Assembly: GCF_013343215.1 (NCBI RefSeq)
Contig: NZ_CP039143.1
Coordinates: forward strand, 682,001 to 746,000
Reading direction: 5' to 3'
From: Acinetobacter sp. 10FS3-1
Lineage (GTDB): Bacteria > Pseudomonadota > Gammaproteobacteria > Pseudomonadales > Moraxellaceae
DNA: 64,000 nucleotides
Every line of letters starts with the position of its first letter. Position 1 is the first letter of the stretch. Positions 8,501-20,295 of this stretch are shown here, piece after piece. Below the pieces are notes generated by a model. That model was not told the origin of the DNA, did no database searches, and was given only the letters and a program-made list of their open reading frames with translations. Made by a program: the position numbers and the translations under genes.

Positions 8501-9196
8501 ATGCAACAACAAGAAGCACACAGTTTATCTGTACAGATTGCCAAGCACATCAGTGAACAGATCATCCGGGGCGAGCTGGTCGAAGGCGAGCGGATTCAGG
8601 AACTTAGAATTGCATCGGAGCTGGACGCTAGCCGCGGTTCAGTGCGTGAAGCCCTGCTTTTACTGGAACGCACCCAATTGATTGAAATCTTCCCGCGCCG
8701 CGGAGCGATGGTCTCGGAAATGTCCGCTTTGCAGGTACGTGCCCTATTTGAAATGAGTGCCTTGCTTCTGGGACAGATGGTGCATCGTATGGCTGAAAGC
8801 TGGCGTAGCCATGAAGCTGAGCGTATTCAGCTATTATTAGAACAATTGGAAGCCGAAACCCGCCAAGGTCATACTGAAAAGTTTTATGATTTAATCTTTC
8901 AGGGGATGGCCCAGCAACCGGAAATGGTGGGAAATCCTTATCTGATGCGCTACTACCAGGAACTATTACCTTCCTTGCGCCGTAGCTATTTTTTGACCCT
9001 GAATATTTCCAGACGTGAGCTACAAGAATCTTTCGAGCTGTTTAAGCTGGTTACTGAAGCAATTTTGATCCGAAAATCACATCAGGCCTCTTTATTTATG
9101 GAAGATTTTTGTCGACACTTACGCAACCTTGTGTTGGAATCTCTGACACGAATGAAACAAATTGAACTCGCGTGGGCCAGACGCTCACGACGTTAA
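8501..9196 (+). CDS. GntR-family transcriptional regulator, FCD type
   Basis: The 231-residue protein has an N-terminal winged helix (residues 8-75) with the typical GntR pattern IRGELVEGERIQELRIA, then SRGSVREALLLLE for the recognition helix. An all-helical C-terminal effector domain of the FCD class follows. The ligand is unknown. ATG 8501 has AGGAACGG upstream. The gene ends 11 bases before smc, so the regulator and smc are probably on one transcript, although nothing shows that it regulates smc. A palindrome upstream could be its own operator. Confidence 0.88.
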   Translation: MQQQEAHSLSVQIAKHISEQIIRGELVEGERIQELRIASELDASRGSVREALLLLERTQLIEIFPRRGAMVSEMSALQVRALFEMSALLLGQMVHRMAESWRSHEAERIQLLLEQLEAETRQGHTEKFYDLIFQGMAQQPEMVGNPYLMRYYQELLPSLRRSYFLTLNISRRELQESFELFKLVTEAILIRKSHQASLFMEDFCRHLRNLVLESLTRMKQIELAWARRSRR

Positions 9197-9207
9197 ATCA
9201 GGACACT

Positions 9208-12200
9208 ATGCGTTTAAGCAGCTTAAAACTTTCAGGCTTCAAATCTTTTGCTGACAGCACCACGCTACACTTTAAAGATAATCGTACTGCGGTGGTCGGG
9301 CCGAATGGTTGTGGGAAATCCAATGTGATTGATGCCATTCGCTGGGTCATGGGTGAATCTAGTGCCCGCCAGTTGCGTGGTGGCAGCATGCAGGATGTGA
9401 TTTTTACCGGAACCGCCAAGCGTAAACCGGTGGGCATGGCCAGTGTAGAGTTACGTTTTGACAATACTTATGGCAAGCTGGGCGGGGCTTATAATGCCTA
9501 TAGCGAGCTGGCTGTACGGCGACAAGTCAACCGGGATGGCAAGTCTGAATATTTCCTGAATGGCAGCAAATGTCGCCGTCGCGATATTACCGATATTTTC
9601 CTGGGGACCGGTCTGGGACCACGTTCCTATGCCATTATTGAACAGGGCATGATTAACCGTCTGGTCGATGCCAAGCCGGAAGAAATGCGGGTCTTTATTG
9701 AGGAGGCTGCTGGCGTTTCGCGTTATCAGGCCCGTCGCCGCGAAACCATGCTGCATCTGGACCACACTACACAAAACCTGTCTCGTCTGGAAGATATTGC
9801 TGCTGAACTGAAAGCTCAGCTAAAAACCCTGAAACGCCAGTCTGAAACCGCGATTCAATATAAAGAGCTGGAAGCAGAGATTCGTCAGATCAGGGTTGAA
9901 GTGCTTTCGTTCCAGTCGGAGCAGAGCCAGCGCCTGCAAGAAGAATACACGGTGCAGATGAATGAACTGGGTGAAAGTTTCAAGCTGGTCCGTTCAGAGC
10001 TGACGACGGTCGAGCATGACTTGGGTACCACCAGCGAGCTGTTCCAGCGCCTGATCCAACAATCTACACCGCTACAAAGCGAATGGCAGCAGGCGGAAAA
10101 AAAGCGCAGTGAACTGGAAATGACTTTGCAGCAGAAGCAATCCCTGTTGCAGCAGAATTCCAATAGTCTAATCAAACTGGAAGAGCAAAAAGCCCAGACC
10201 AAAGAACGGCTACAGTTGACTGAACTACAACTGGAAACCCTGCAAGCACAGCTTGAAGAACAGACAGTACAGCTACACCAACAGGAAGGCCAGAAGCAGA
10301 ATCAAACGCAGCAGCTGGCAGAGCTTAAATCTCGGCAAGCAGCAGTCGCGGCCCAATTTACGCAAATTAAAACCCAGGTAGAGCAGCAGCAACAGCGTCA
10401 ATCACAGATGTTGGCGCAAAGCGAACAGCTGGCAAAAAATATTGCCCGTATCGAGCAGCAAAAACAGACCTTGGCTCAGCAAGTTAGCCAGATTCAGCAG
10501 CAAGTACAGCAGGATGAGCTGGAATATGATCAGCAAGATAGAGCCCAGGCTGAACAGCAGCTTGCAGGCCATGAAGCCCGGCTGCAAGAACTCAAAACTC
10601 AACTCGAGCAACTTCAGGCAGAACAGGTCACGTATCAACAGCGTCTGATGCAGCTGAAATCGAAAATTCAGGTGCTGCATTCAGAACGGAAAAACCTGAG
10701 CCAGTTACTGACAAAAGTCCATCCACCGGTCAAGACCGATAGGGTACAGCTCATGCAGGTCTTAAAGCTTCAGCCTGCGGCCAAAGTCCATGCCGCTTTG
10801 ATCGAGAAGTTTCTGGCCAAATGGCTCTCGGCTCAAGTGCTGACACAAGATGAGTATTTTATGGAGAATCATGCACGTCAGCTCAAGACGCAAACGGTGC
10901 AGCTCCAGATACAAATCGCCGGCTTGCCCTGTCTGGCGGACTGGATTGCCGCGCCCGATTATTCACTCTGGCAGCAGGTCGCCGTTGCCGAATCTTTTCA
11001 TGCCGCTTTAAGCCTGCAACCGCAGTTACAGCCGGGTCAGTCGATCCTGAGTCTGGATGGCTACCATGTAGGGCCAGACTGGGTCATTGCGCTGGATTAT
11101 GATGCACATAGTCAGGCTGGACAGGGTGCGCTCAGCCATCGTATTCGTCTGGATGAGATTGAGCAGCAGCTTACTGAGCTTGAACCACAGCTTACAGAGG
11201 CGGAACAGCAACTCCCTGAGCTGAATCAACAGATCGCAGCCCTACATCACCAGATTCAGGCGAGTAGTGAGCAGCAGAAGCAGGCGCAAAAACAGTTACA
11301 ACAACTTGATTTAAATATTGCCAAAGCCCAGAGTGCGACACAGGCCTTTACGCTACAGAAGCAGCAATTACACAATCAATTGCAACAGCTGGAAGAGCAG
11401 CTGGAAGAAGATGCCATGCAGAAAGATGATCTGGAAATTGATCTGCATACTTTAAACCTGAAACTGGAGCAGGCACTTCCGCAGTATAAAACCCTGCAAT
11501 TTCAGCTGGAAGAACTGAATACTCAGCTGGAAGATGCACAGCAATTGAGCCAGCAGGTACAGCAGGAAGCGGAATTGTTGCGCCGGCAAAGTGTCCAGAG
11601 TCAGCAACAGCTCGAATTACTGGAAAAAGATCAGGTCTTTTTAAAACAGCAATATCAGCAAATTGCGCTCCAGATTGAGCAGGCCAAAAAGTTTGTTGAT
11701 CCGGTACAGTTGGAATTACCCGCGCTACATAGCCAGTTTAAGGAACAGGCGCAGATCACGGAAAAACTGCAAAACACCTGGGCAGACTGGCAGCTTGAAC
11801 TGAAGCAGTTGCAGGACAAACAGCAAAATTTAACAGAACAGCGACATCGCTTTCAGCAACAGGATGAGAGAATCCGAACCGAACTGGAGGCGAAGCGTCT
11901 GGCCTGGCAGGCAGCCAAATCAGATTTACAGCATTATTCAGAACAGCTAAAAGAGATGAATAGTGAGATGATTTCCGGTTTGACGCTGGATGTACAGGCA
12001 CATCAGGCCAAGCTGGAAAAAGCCCAGGCTAAGTTTGACAAATTGGGCGCAGTCAATCTGGCAGCTTCCGCAGAATACGAAGAAGTTTCCCGACGTTATG
12101 AGGAACTCAGCCACCAGATGCAGGACCTGGAAAATACAGTGGAACAGCTCCAAGCTGCCATGAAAAGTATTGATCAGGAAACCCGTAAGCTGTTTATGAA

Positions 12201-12660
12201 CACTTTTGATCAGGTCAATGCCGAGCTGCAACACCTGTTCCCGAAAGTGTTTGAAGGCGGTGAAGCCAGCTTGAGTCTTGAAGACGGATGGCAATCGGGT
12301 GTAAAACTGATGGCAAGACCCCCGGGCAAACGCAACAGTTCGCTGGCTTTGCTGTCTGGTGGTGAAAAGGCCCTCACGGCATTGGCTTTGGTCTTCGCGA
12401 TTTTTCGTTTAAATCCGGCGCCATTTTGTGTGCTGGATGAAGTGGATGCACCGCTGGATGATGCCAATGTGGGGCGTTTTTGTAATTTAGTCAAAGAGCT
12501 TTCTGAACACGTGCAATTTATTTATATTACTCATAACAAACTTGCAATGATGATGGCGACTGATCTGTTAGGTGTAACCATGCCTGAACCAGGCACATCA
12601 AAACTAGTGACAGTAAATTTGGAACAGGCAAAAGAATACGGCTTAGCTGCGGAGGTATAA
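9208..12660 (+). CDS. smc: Chromosome partition protein Smc
   Basis: Smc is the ATPase arm of the Smc-ScpAB condensin that organises and separates sister chromosomes. The 1150-residue protein has the head motifs Walker A GPNGCGKSN (residues 31-39), the ABC signature LLSGGEKAL and Walker B FCVLDEVDAPLDD near the C-terminus. Between them lie two very glutamine-rich coiled coils and a hinge at about residues 510-645. ATG 9208 is chosen because MRLSSLKLSGFKSF is the conserved beginning and AGGA lies 4 bases before it. The next gene, zipA, starts one base after the stop. The partner genes scpA and scpB are at 28.5-29.8 kb. Confidence 0.95.
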   Translation: MRLSSLKLSGFKSFADSTTLHFKDNRTAVVGPNGCGKSNVIDAIRWVMGESSARQLRGGSMQDVIFTGTAKRKPVGMASVELRFDNTYGKLGGAYNAYSELAVRRQVNRDGKSEYFLNGSKCRRRDITDIFLGTGLGPRSYAIIEQGMINRLVDAKPEEMRVFIEEAAGVSRYQARRRETMLHLDHTTQNLSRLEDIAAELKAQLKTLKRQSETAIQYKELEAEIRQIRVEVLSFQSEQSQRLQEEYTVQMNELGESFKLVRSELTTVEHDLGTTSELFQRLIQQSTPLQSEWQQAEKKRSELEMTLQQKQSLLQQNSNSLIKLEEQKAQTKERLQLTELQLETLQAQLEEQTVQLHQQEGQKQNQTQQLAELKSRQAAVAAQFTQIKTQVEQQQQRQSQMLAQSEQLAKNIARIEQQKQTLAQQVSQIQQQVQQDELEYDQQDRAQAEQQLAGHEARLQELKTQLEQLQAEQVTYQQRLMQLKSKIQVLHSERKNLSQLLTKVHPPVKTDRVQLMQVLKLQPAAKVHAALIEKFLAKWLSAQVLTQDEYFMENHARQLKTQTVQLQIQIAGLPCLADWIAAPDYSLWQQVAVAESFHAALSLQPQLQPGQSILSLDGYHVGPDWVIALDYDAHSQAGQGALSHRIRLDEIEQQLTELEPQLTEAEQQLPELNQQIAALHHQIQASSEQQKQAQKQLQQLDLNIAKAQSATQAFTLQKQQLHNQLQQLEEQLEEDAMQKDDLEIDLHTLNLKLEQALPQYKTLQFQLEELNTQLEDAQQLSQQVQQEAELLRRQSVQSQQQLELLEKDQVFLKQQYQQIALQIEQAKKFVDPVQLELPALHSQFKEQAQITEKLQNTWADWQLELKQLQDKQQNLTEQRHRFQQQDERIRTELEAKRLAWQAAKSDLQHYSEQLKEMNSEMISGLTLDVQAHQAKLEKAQAKFDKLGAVNLAASAEYEEVSRRYEELSHQMQDLENTVEQLQAAMKSIDQETRKLFMNTFDQVNAELQHLFPKVFEGGEASLSLEDGWQSGVKLMARPPGKRNSSLALLSGGEKALTALALVFAIFRLNPAPFCVLDEVDAPLDDANVGRFCNLVKELSEHVQFIYITHNKLAMMMATDLLGVTMPEPGTSKLVTVNLEQAKEYGLAAEV

Positions 12661-12661
12661 C

Positions 12662-13693
12662 ATGGAAATCACCACAATTATCGGGATTATTATTGCAGTT
12701 GTAATCATGCTGCTCGGCATCAAAATGATCTTTAAAAAACCTGCTGAAGCTATCCCTTCTCTTGATGCAGATCTCCATATTGACCCGGACAGCCAGACGC
12801 CCGTTATTCCACGTCATGTGCGTTCACAGCTCAACAAAAAAGAAGCAGAAGCGGTAGAGCGGGTAGAACCACGCCTGCATGAAGAAACCCCTGTAGCGCT
12901 GTCTGCAAATCCCGACCAGGTCGAACCGGGACTTGCAGATGCAGCAAGTGTGGCAAAAGCAGAGAAGCATCAAGCTGTTACAGCAGAGGCTAAACCTGCC
13001 CCAGAACAGCTGGAAGATACACCGGCCGATGTGGCAGCCACTAAAGCAGGCTCAGAACATCAAGCAGAATCTCAGCCGCAAGAGCAGATAAAAACTGAAG
13101 AAAGCAAAGCAGATATGACCGAAACGGTGCATGACTCAGCGCCTGAGTTCAGCCTGAACAGCAATATCGAAAAAGCTGAAATCTCTGAATTTAATGATGA
13201 AAGCAGCATTCTGGATGCACATCTGCATGAGCAAAAAATTGTGGATGAAGAAAGTGCGCTGGCCAATGCTGAAATGATCATTTCATTGCATATCTATCCG
13301 CAAAACCGTGTACTGTCGGGTGATAAAACCCTAAAAGTCTTGTTAAAATACGGCTTGCGTTATGGCGAGCTGGCCTGTTTCCACCGTTATAGTGAAGATG
13401 GTTCCAAACTGCTTTTTTCGGTGCTGCGCATGACAGATACTGGCATGGAAGGCTTTGATCTGGAAACCTTATCTACTGAAGAAGTGAAAGGTTTGGCTTT
13501 CTTTCTGGCACTGCCGCATAGCGATGTGCAAAATGCCTTTGATACCATGGACAGTGTTTCACGCCTGATTGCCCGCGAAGTAGACGGGATTGTCTATGAT
13601 CAGAATCATCAGGAATTCACCCCGCAATTACGTGAATTCTGGCGTCATCAGGCCATCGATTACCGTGCCGGACAAACTGCTGCAGAAGCTTGA
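12662..13693 (+). CDS. zipA: Cell division protein ZipA
   Basis: ZipA anchors FtsZ to the inner membrane. The 343-residue protein has one N-terminal membrane helix (TTIIGIIIAVVIMLLGIKMIF), a long acidic, Ala/Glu/Gln-rich linker (about 40-195), and a C-terminal FtsZ-binding domain beginning near EMIISLHIYPQNRVLSG. It starts one base after the smc stop, so translation is probably coupled. ligA follows after a terminator, the same zipA-ligA order as in E. coli. Confidence 0.93.
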   Translation: MEITTIIGIIIAVVIMLLGIKMIFKKPAEAIPSLDADLHIDPDSQTPVIPRHVRSQLNKKEAEAVERVEPRLHEETPVALSANPDQVEPGLADAASVAKAEKHQAVTAEAKPAPEQLEDTPADVAATKAGSEHQAESQPQEQIKTEESKADMTETVHDSAPEFSLNSNIEKAEISEFNDESSILDAHLHEQKIVDEESALANAEMIISLHIYPQNRVLSGDKTLKVLLKYGLRYGELACFHRYSEDGSKLLFSVLRMTDTGMEGFDLETLSTEEVKGLAFFLALPHSDVQNAFDTMDSVSRLIAREVDGIVYDQNHQEFTPQLREFWRHQAIDYRAGQTAAEA

Positions 13694-13753
13694 TTTGCAA
13701 TATTGAATCTGTCAGTTCCGATTTTTATAATAGCCAACAGCTGAATGTGTATA

Positions 13754-15827
<2,074 letters not shown>

Positions 15828-15863
15828 GCTATTTTCTTGGCTTTTTAATCGCCTCTAAAAATT

Positions 15864-15892
15864 AAAAAAGACACCTTCGGGTGTCTTTTTTA
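15864..15892. terminator. Bidirectional terminator after ligA
   Basis: AAAAAGACACC-TTCG-GGTGTCTTTTT, a perfect stem with a TTCG tetraloop, between convergent ligA and the reductase gene. Confidence 0.92.
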
Positions 15893-15915
15893 ATACTTTC
15901 AAATCACTCTCCCGG

Positions 15916-16983
15916 TTAAGGGATATAGCGTTTGACCAGTCCGTCATCAAGAAGCTGCTGAAAATGCTCAACCAGACTTTCTTGTACCGGACGATATTGA
16001 ATCCCGAGCTGATCCTGACTTTTTTGTGCATTAAAATAAATTGGATAGCCCATGTTGAGTTCGACAAATTTCCGGCTAAAACCGGCAAGTGGGCCGAACA
16101 TCTTAAATGCAGTTTTAGGTAACTGATTGCGTGGGAAAGGAAACTTGGCACCAAAAGCTTTACGCAAAATTTTTCCCATCTCCAGCAGGCTTAAAGTCTC
16201 ACTACAAATAATATAACGGCCTTCGGCTTCGGGATTAAATGCTGCACGGAGATGTGCTTCAGCGACGTCTTGTACATCGACAACCCCATTCCACATAGGC
16301 GGAACACCCAGCAAGGTCAGACCATTGGCAAACTGTTGCAGGACTTCCACGCTGCCAGACTGGGTGTTGGGGGTAAGGGATTCTCCAAATACCAGAGCAG
16401 GATTAATACAAATCAGATCCCAACGGTCTTGCGCCTCCGCCATTTCCCAAGCCTTACGTTCAGCCATCACCTTGGAATAAGGATAAGGCTGATGATGCGG
16501 GGAGCTGGTCATATTCCAGTGCGACTCATCAAAACGCTGCTGTTCGGTTTGTAAAATATCGATGGCATCGCCATAGGTCGAGGCAATACTGGAAGTCACC
16601 ACCACGCGTTGAACCGATTCGGTCTTATTGACGCTATTTAATACATTTTCTGTGCCCACAACTGCGGGCTCAATGATATCTTTTACGGGGTCTGTATAAT
16701 TGGTCACAACAAAAGGCGAAGCCATATGAAACACGATTTCACAGTCCTGCATCGCCGCATCAAAAGAACCCGGGGTTAGCAGATTGGCTGTAAACAGTTT
16801 AAGTGTGCCAGGAGCACTGTCGGCAATCTGTTCCAGATGCTTAAAACTTTGCGTCTTGTTTAAATCCCGAACAGTAGCGTGAACGGTATACCCTTGGGTT
16901 AAAAGTTTTTGAATTACCCAACTGGCGATATAGCCAGAGGCACCGGTCACGAGCACAGGCGCTGTAGTTGATGGTTGTGTCAT
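15916..16983 (-). CDS. NAD(P)-dependent aldehyde/ketone reductase, extended SDR family
   Basis: The 355-residue protein begins with the Rossmann motif VTGASGYIASWVIQKLL, followed by the basic stretch ATVRDLNK that suggests NADPH. The catalytic YPYSK (YxxxK) appears near residue 163. The pattern matches the dihydroflavonol-4-reductase/cinnamyl-alcohol-reductase-like branch that bacterial genomes often label as aldehyde reductase or epimerase. The substrate cannot be told from sequence. It stands alone, converging on ligA. Confidence 0.8.
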   Translation of the reverse strand: MTQPSTTAPVLVTGASGYIASWVIQKLLTQGYTVHATVRDLNKTQSFKHLEQIADSAPGTLKLFTANLLTPGSFDAAMQDCEIVFHMASPFVVTNYTDPVKDIIEPAVVGTENVLNSVNKTESVQRVVVTSSIASTYGDAIDILQTEQQRFDESHWNMTSSPHHQPYPYSKVMAERKAWEMAEAQDRWDLICINPALVFGESLTPNTQSGSVEVLQQFANGLTLLGVPPMWNGVVDVQDVAEAHLRAAFNPEAEGRYIICSETLSLLEMGKILRKAFGAKFPFPRNQLPKTAFKMFGPLAGFSRKFVELNMGYPIYFNAQKSQDQLGIQYRPVQESLVEHFQQLLDDGLVKRYIP

Positions 16984-17325
16984 AATGAAACCGTTGTTGT
17001 TTTAAATTTCCCTGCATCATAAGACAAATCAAGCATAAAATACCCCAATATAATGATATTTATACAAACATGATGAGTATTTTTTATCATGATGATTTTT
17101 TACAATTTTTAACGTTTGATTTTTCTAACAAAATTTTGACTTTGGAAAAGACACAAGCAGTTGCAACATCTTGTTTTCTAAACGGGATTTATCTGAATTG
17201 AGAGGGTAAATGCAAGTGCTTCTCATTTTAATTATATAAAAATCATATATTTACGTAAATTTAACTTTTGCAAAACCGCACAGTTTTATTCATAATAGAT
17301 TTTATAAAATAGGGAGTAGTTCAAA
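16984..17325. other. AT-rich intergenic region upstream of the bacterioferritin gene
   Basis: This 342-base region separates the divergent reductase and ferritin genes. It holds a good sigma-70 promoter for the ferritin gene (listed separately). A stretch at 17050-17068 loosely resembles half of a Fur box but is too weak to call. No open frame is convincing. Confidence 0.6.
17268..17296 (+). promoter_or_regulatory. Sigma-70 promoter of the bacterioferritin gene
   Basis: TTGCAA (17268-17273), a 17-base spacer and CATAAT (17291-17296). The predicted start of transcription leaves about 20 bases of leader containing AGGGAG before ATG 17326. Confidence 0.65.
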
Positions 17326-17790
17326 ATGCGTGGTAATCCAGAAGTCGTAGACTATTTGAATATGCTGATTGGCGGCGAGCTGGCTGCCCGTGACCAATAT
17401 CTGATTCACTCTCGTATGTATGAAGATTGGGGCTTGAGCAAGATCTTCGAACGAATTGATCATGAAATGCAGGAAGAAGCCCAACATGCGGATGCAATTA
17501 TCCGTCGTGTCCTGTTTCTGGAAGGCAAGCCAAACATGATGCGTGATGATATTGAAGTCGGTGAAGATGTGGTCAGTTGCTTGAAAGCCGATTTAAAACT
17601 TGAGTATCATGTGCGTGAAAAGCTGGCTCAGGGAATCAAGCTGTGCGAGGAAAAAGGGGATTATATCACCCGTGATCTGCTACGCCAGCAAATGTCTGAT
17701 ACCGAAGAAGATCATACGTACTGGCTGGAAAAACAGCTGAGGTTGATTGAGTTGATTGGTCTGCAAAATTATATCCAGTCACAGATGTAA
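17326..17790 (+). CDS. bfr: Bacterioferritin-type iron storage protein without the haem-ligand methionine
   Basis: The 154-residue protein is a four-helix ferritin closest to bacterioferritin. All ferroxidase ligands are at the E. coli Bfr positions: E18 ([10 protein letters not shown]), E51 and H54 (EEAQHAD), E94 (LKLEYHV), E127 and H130 ([10 protein letters not shown]). Position 52, the methionine that ligates haem in E. coli Bfr, is alanine. The subunit should therefore oxidise and store iron but probably cannot hold the usual bis-Met haem. In several bacteria such subunits assemble with a second, haem-binding subunit; no second gene is in this window. It is monocistronic, with its own promoter and terminator. 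Confidence 0.93.
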   Translation: MRGNPEVVDYLNMLIGGELAARDQYLIHSRMYEDWGLSKIFERIDHEMQEEAQHADAIIRRVLFLEGKPNMMRDDIEVGEDVVSCLKADLKLEYHVREKLAQGIKLCEEKGDYITRDLLRQQMSDTEEDHTYWLEKQLRLIELIGLQNYIQSQM

Positions 17791-17801
17791 AACATAGATA
17801 G

Positions 17802-17829
17802 AAAATCCCGCAATTTTGGCGGGATTTTC
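17802..17829 (+). terminator. bfr terminator
   Basis: AAAATCCCGC and GCGGGATTTT form a perfect 10-bp stem around a short AT loop, 11 bases after the bfr stop. Confidence 0.88.
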
Positions 17830-18099
17830 TATATTGAAAGGCGCTATTTTGAAAACCCAACCATTTTTGATAATCCAGACGCGGGCAGATCGTTAAACAG
17901 CAAGCCATAACATGAGTGATTAATATAAAATAATAAAATTGAAGCGTGTAATGACAAGGCTTGGGAAAAATAGTAACTCAGATTGCCAGAACCGGATGAA
18001 TCTTAAATTTAAGTCTATAAAGCTGCTCTTATTCTAAGCAGATTGTGGCATTATCTAGAGCTTGAACCTGTTAAAAAAATAAAGAATTAGATCAAGTGC
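17830..18099. other. Intergenic region before the peptide transporter operon
   Basis: After the bfr terminator I see no gene and no clear promoter; the promoter of the transporter operon must lie here but its -35 and -10 boxes are not obvious. Confidence 0.4.
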
Positions 18100-19911
18100 A
18101 TGCTAAAAGAAAAATTTTTAACTCCATTTTTACAGCTGACTCGCTGTCTGATCGTAAGCTGTCTGTTTGCAACTGCTGCAGTACCGGTCGGGGCTGCCAA
18201 TCCAGCCGATCCAAATAAAATCCTGCGTGATGTTTTTTCGGTGGCTGAAACCGGCTTTGATCCGGCTGCGACTCATGATGTCTATTCTGGCCGGGTCAAC
18301 GCTGCCATTTTTGAAAATCTATTTAGTTATGATTATCTGGCGTCCCCAGTCAAACTGGTACCGAATACGGCAGTCGCTTTACCACAGGTCAGCGCGGATG
18401 GTCTGACTTATACTATTCAAATCAAGAAGGGAATTTATTTTGCAGATGATCCGGTATTTAAAGGCAAGAAGCGTGAACTGACGGCTGCTGACTATGCCTA
18501 TTCACTGAAACGGCTGATAGACCCAACCTTACATTCTCCAAACAGCTGGTTGCTGGAGGGCCGAATCAAGGGGACAGAAGCCTTACTGGCACAAGCTAAA
18601 AAAACCGGCAAGTTTGATTATGATCGGCCCTTTGAAGGCATCCAGACGCCGGATCGCTATACCCTGATTTTAAAGCTGATTAAACCGGATCAGAACTTTG
18701 CAATGCTGCTTGCCCATCAGCCGGCAGCGGCGGTCGCCAGAGAGGTCATTGAAAAATATCGTAATAAGGCCGGCTTTGTGATGGATCATCCGGTGGGTAC
18801 CGGGCCCTATCTGCTGAGTCACTGGACACCAGCTTCACGGATCATCTTAACTGCCAATCCGAACTATCGTGGCTTTGTCTGGAACTTTAAGGCCAGTCAT
18901 CATGCAGATCAGCCTATTATCAAGGCCATGCAAGGAAAGAAAATGCCGCAGATTGGTACCATTGATATTCGGGTGATTGAAGAAGCTCAGTCCCGCTGGC
19001 TGGCTTTTAGTAAAAATGAGCTGGATATCAGTGAAATTGAGGGTGATCTGGTGGTACAGGCATTAGAAAATGGTGTACTCAAACCGAATTTAAAAAAGCA
19101 AGGCATACAGCTTTCTCGCATTAGCGATCCTTTAATTGGCTATCAGTACTGGAATATGCGGCATCCGGTCGTGGGCGGATTGGCAAAGGAAAAAATAGCC
19201 TTACGTCGGGCAATGGCAATGGCATTTTCAACTGAGAAGATGATCAATATTCTGTATAAAGGTGATGCCACTCAGCTACAAATGCCGATTCCTCCCGGGA
19301 TGGTCGGTTATTCTCCACAGTACAAGAGCAGTATTCCCTACTCAGTCAAGGCGGCCAATCTGCTGCTGGACCGCTATCAATATCAGGTCGGGACCGATGG
19401 CTGGCGGCGTCAGCCGAATGGCAAGCCGCTGGAAATTGAGCTGATTGTGGGAAATACCAGCCGTGGTCAACAGCAGGCTGAATTCTGGAAAAAGGCACTC
19501 GACAGCATCCAGATCAAGATGGTGAGTAAAGCCATGCCATTTGCTGAAGCCCTCAAGCTGGAAAAGCAGTGCAAGACCATGTTTAAAGGCTCGGCCTGGA
19601 TTGCGGACTATCCGGATGCTGATAACTTTATGCAGCTGTTTTACGGTAAAAATATCCACATGACCAATAACTCCTGTTTCAGGCATCCCGAATTTGACCG
19701 GCTCTATGAGCAGACCCAGAGCATGAATCCGAGTCCTGAACGTGATGCCCTGTATCGCAAGATGTCACGCATTCTGGAGGTTAATATGCCGGTTCTCATG
19801 CTGTACAGCAGCTACCGTAATGTACTCACTCAAGCGCGGGTGATCGGCTATAAGAATCATCCGATTTTGTCAGCAGAATGGATGTATCTCGATGTCGATT
19901 CTAAAAAATAA
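18100..19911 (+). CDS. Peptide ABC transporter substrate-binding protein (SBP_bac_5)
   Basis: The 603-residue protein is a DppA/OppA-type binding protein. An N-terminal signal peptide (about 1-32, ending VGAA) precedes the mature protein. Family features include the FSVAETGFDPA opening, ENLFSYDYL, YTIQIKKGIYFADDPVF, the GTGPYLLSHWTPASRIIL motif and a C-terminal SAWIADYPDADNFMQLFYG segment. It would capture oligopeptides in the periplasm for the two permeases and the ATPase downstream. The M3 peptidase start follows 19 bases after the stop. The exact peptide specificity is unknown. Confidence 0.9.
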   Translation: MLKEKFLTPFLQLTRCLIVSCLFATAAVPVGAANPADPNKILRDVFSVAETGFDPAATHDVYSGRVNAAIFENLFSYDYLASPVKLVPNTAVALPQVSADGLTYTIQIKKGIYFADDPVFKGKKRELTAADYAYSLKRLIDPTLHSPNSWLLEGRIKGTEALLAQAKKTGKFDYDRPFEGIQTPDRYTLILKLIKPDQNFAMLLAHQPAAAVAREVIEKYRNKAGFVMDHPVGTGPYLLSHWTPASRIILTANPNYRGFVWNFKASHHADQPIIKAMQGKKMPQIGTIDIRVIEEAQSRWLAFSKNELDISEIEGDLVVQALENGVLKPNLKKQGIQLSRISDPLIGYQYWNMRHPVVGGLAKEKIALRRAMAMAFSTEKMINILYKGDATQLQMPIPPGMVGYSPQYKSSIPYSVKAANLLLDRYQYQVGTDGWRRQPNGKPLEIELIVGNTSRGQQQAEFWKKALDSIQIKMVSKAMPFAEALKLEKQCKTMFKGSAWIADYPDADNFMQLFYGKNIHMTNNSCFRHPEFDRLYEQTQSMNPSPERDALYRKMSRILEVNMPVLMLYSSYRNVLTQARVIGYKNHPILSAEWMYLDVDSKK

Positions 19912-20198
19912 TCCAACACTGGAGCGATGGATGCAGTCAAAGAAAATGAAAATAAGCACTCTCAGTGTGTTGTTCGTGATGAGCAGTTCCGGGGCAATCG
20001 CGGCTCAGCCCTCATTCTTGCCTTTATTTAAGGCAAGCGAGATTCCCACCTTATGTGATGCAAACTTAAAAAAAATGCACAAGCAGGTTAAAAAGTTTGA
20101 AAACAAAAAAATAAAAAACAATGCCCGGAGTTCGGCCTATTTGGCAGAGTGGGACAACATTCTGGCCGAAGCGAGCGATTTTATTTCACCGATTGGAC

Positions 20199-20204
20199 TA
20201 TATA
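20199..20204. repeat. Left target-site duplication of the first IS982-type element
   Basis: TATATA directly before the left end of the element; the same six bases follow its right end at 21179-21184. Confidence 0.8.
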
Positions 20205-20243
20205 ACCCGAATCGCGGATAAGAAATTAACTTGAAAAATAGGA

Positions 20244-20293
20244 GGACTAGAGCCATCAGTTGAGTTATCACACCAAACTCACAACTCTAGTCC
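20244..20293 (+). promoter_or_regulatory. Hairpin just before the IS transposase start (copy 1)
   Basis: GGACTAGAG (20244-20252) pairs with CTCTAGTCC (20285-20293); inside, GTTGAGTT pairs with AACTCACAAC with a two-base bulge. The 3' arm ends two bases before ATG 20296. RNA entering from the host operon could fold this way and shield the start region. Confidence 0.65.
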
Positions 20294-20295
20294 CG

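Noticed and set aside
17050..17068. Fur-box-like ATAATGATATTTAT near the ferritin gene
   Set aside because: It matches about one half of the Fur pattern only, in very AT-rich DNA, and lies over 200 bases from the ferritin promoter.
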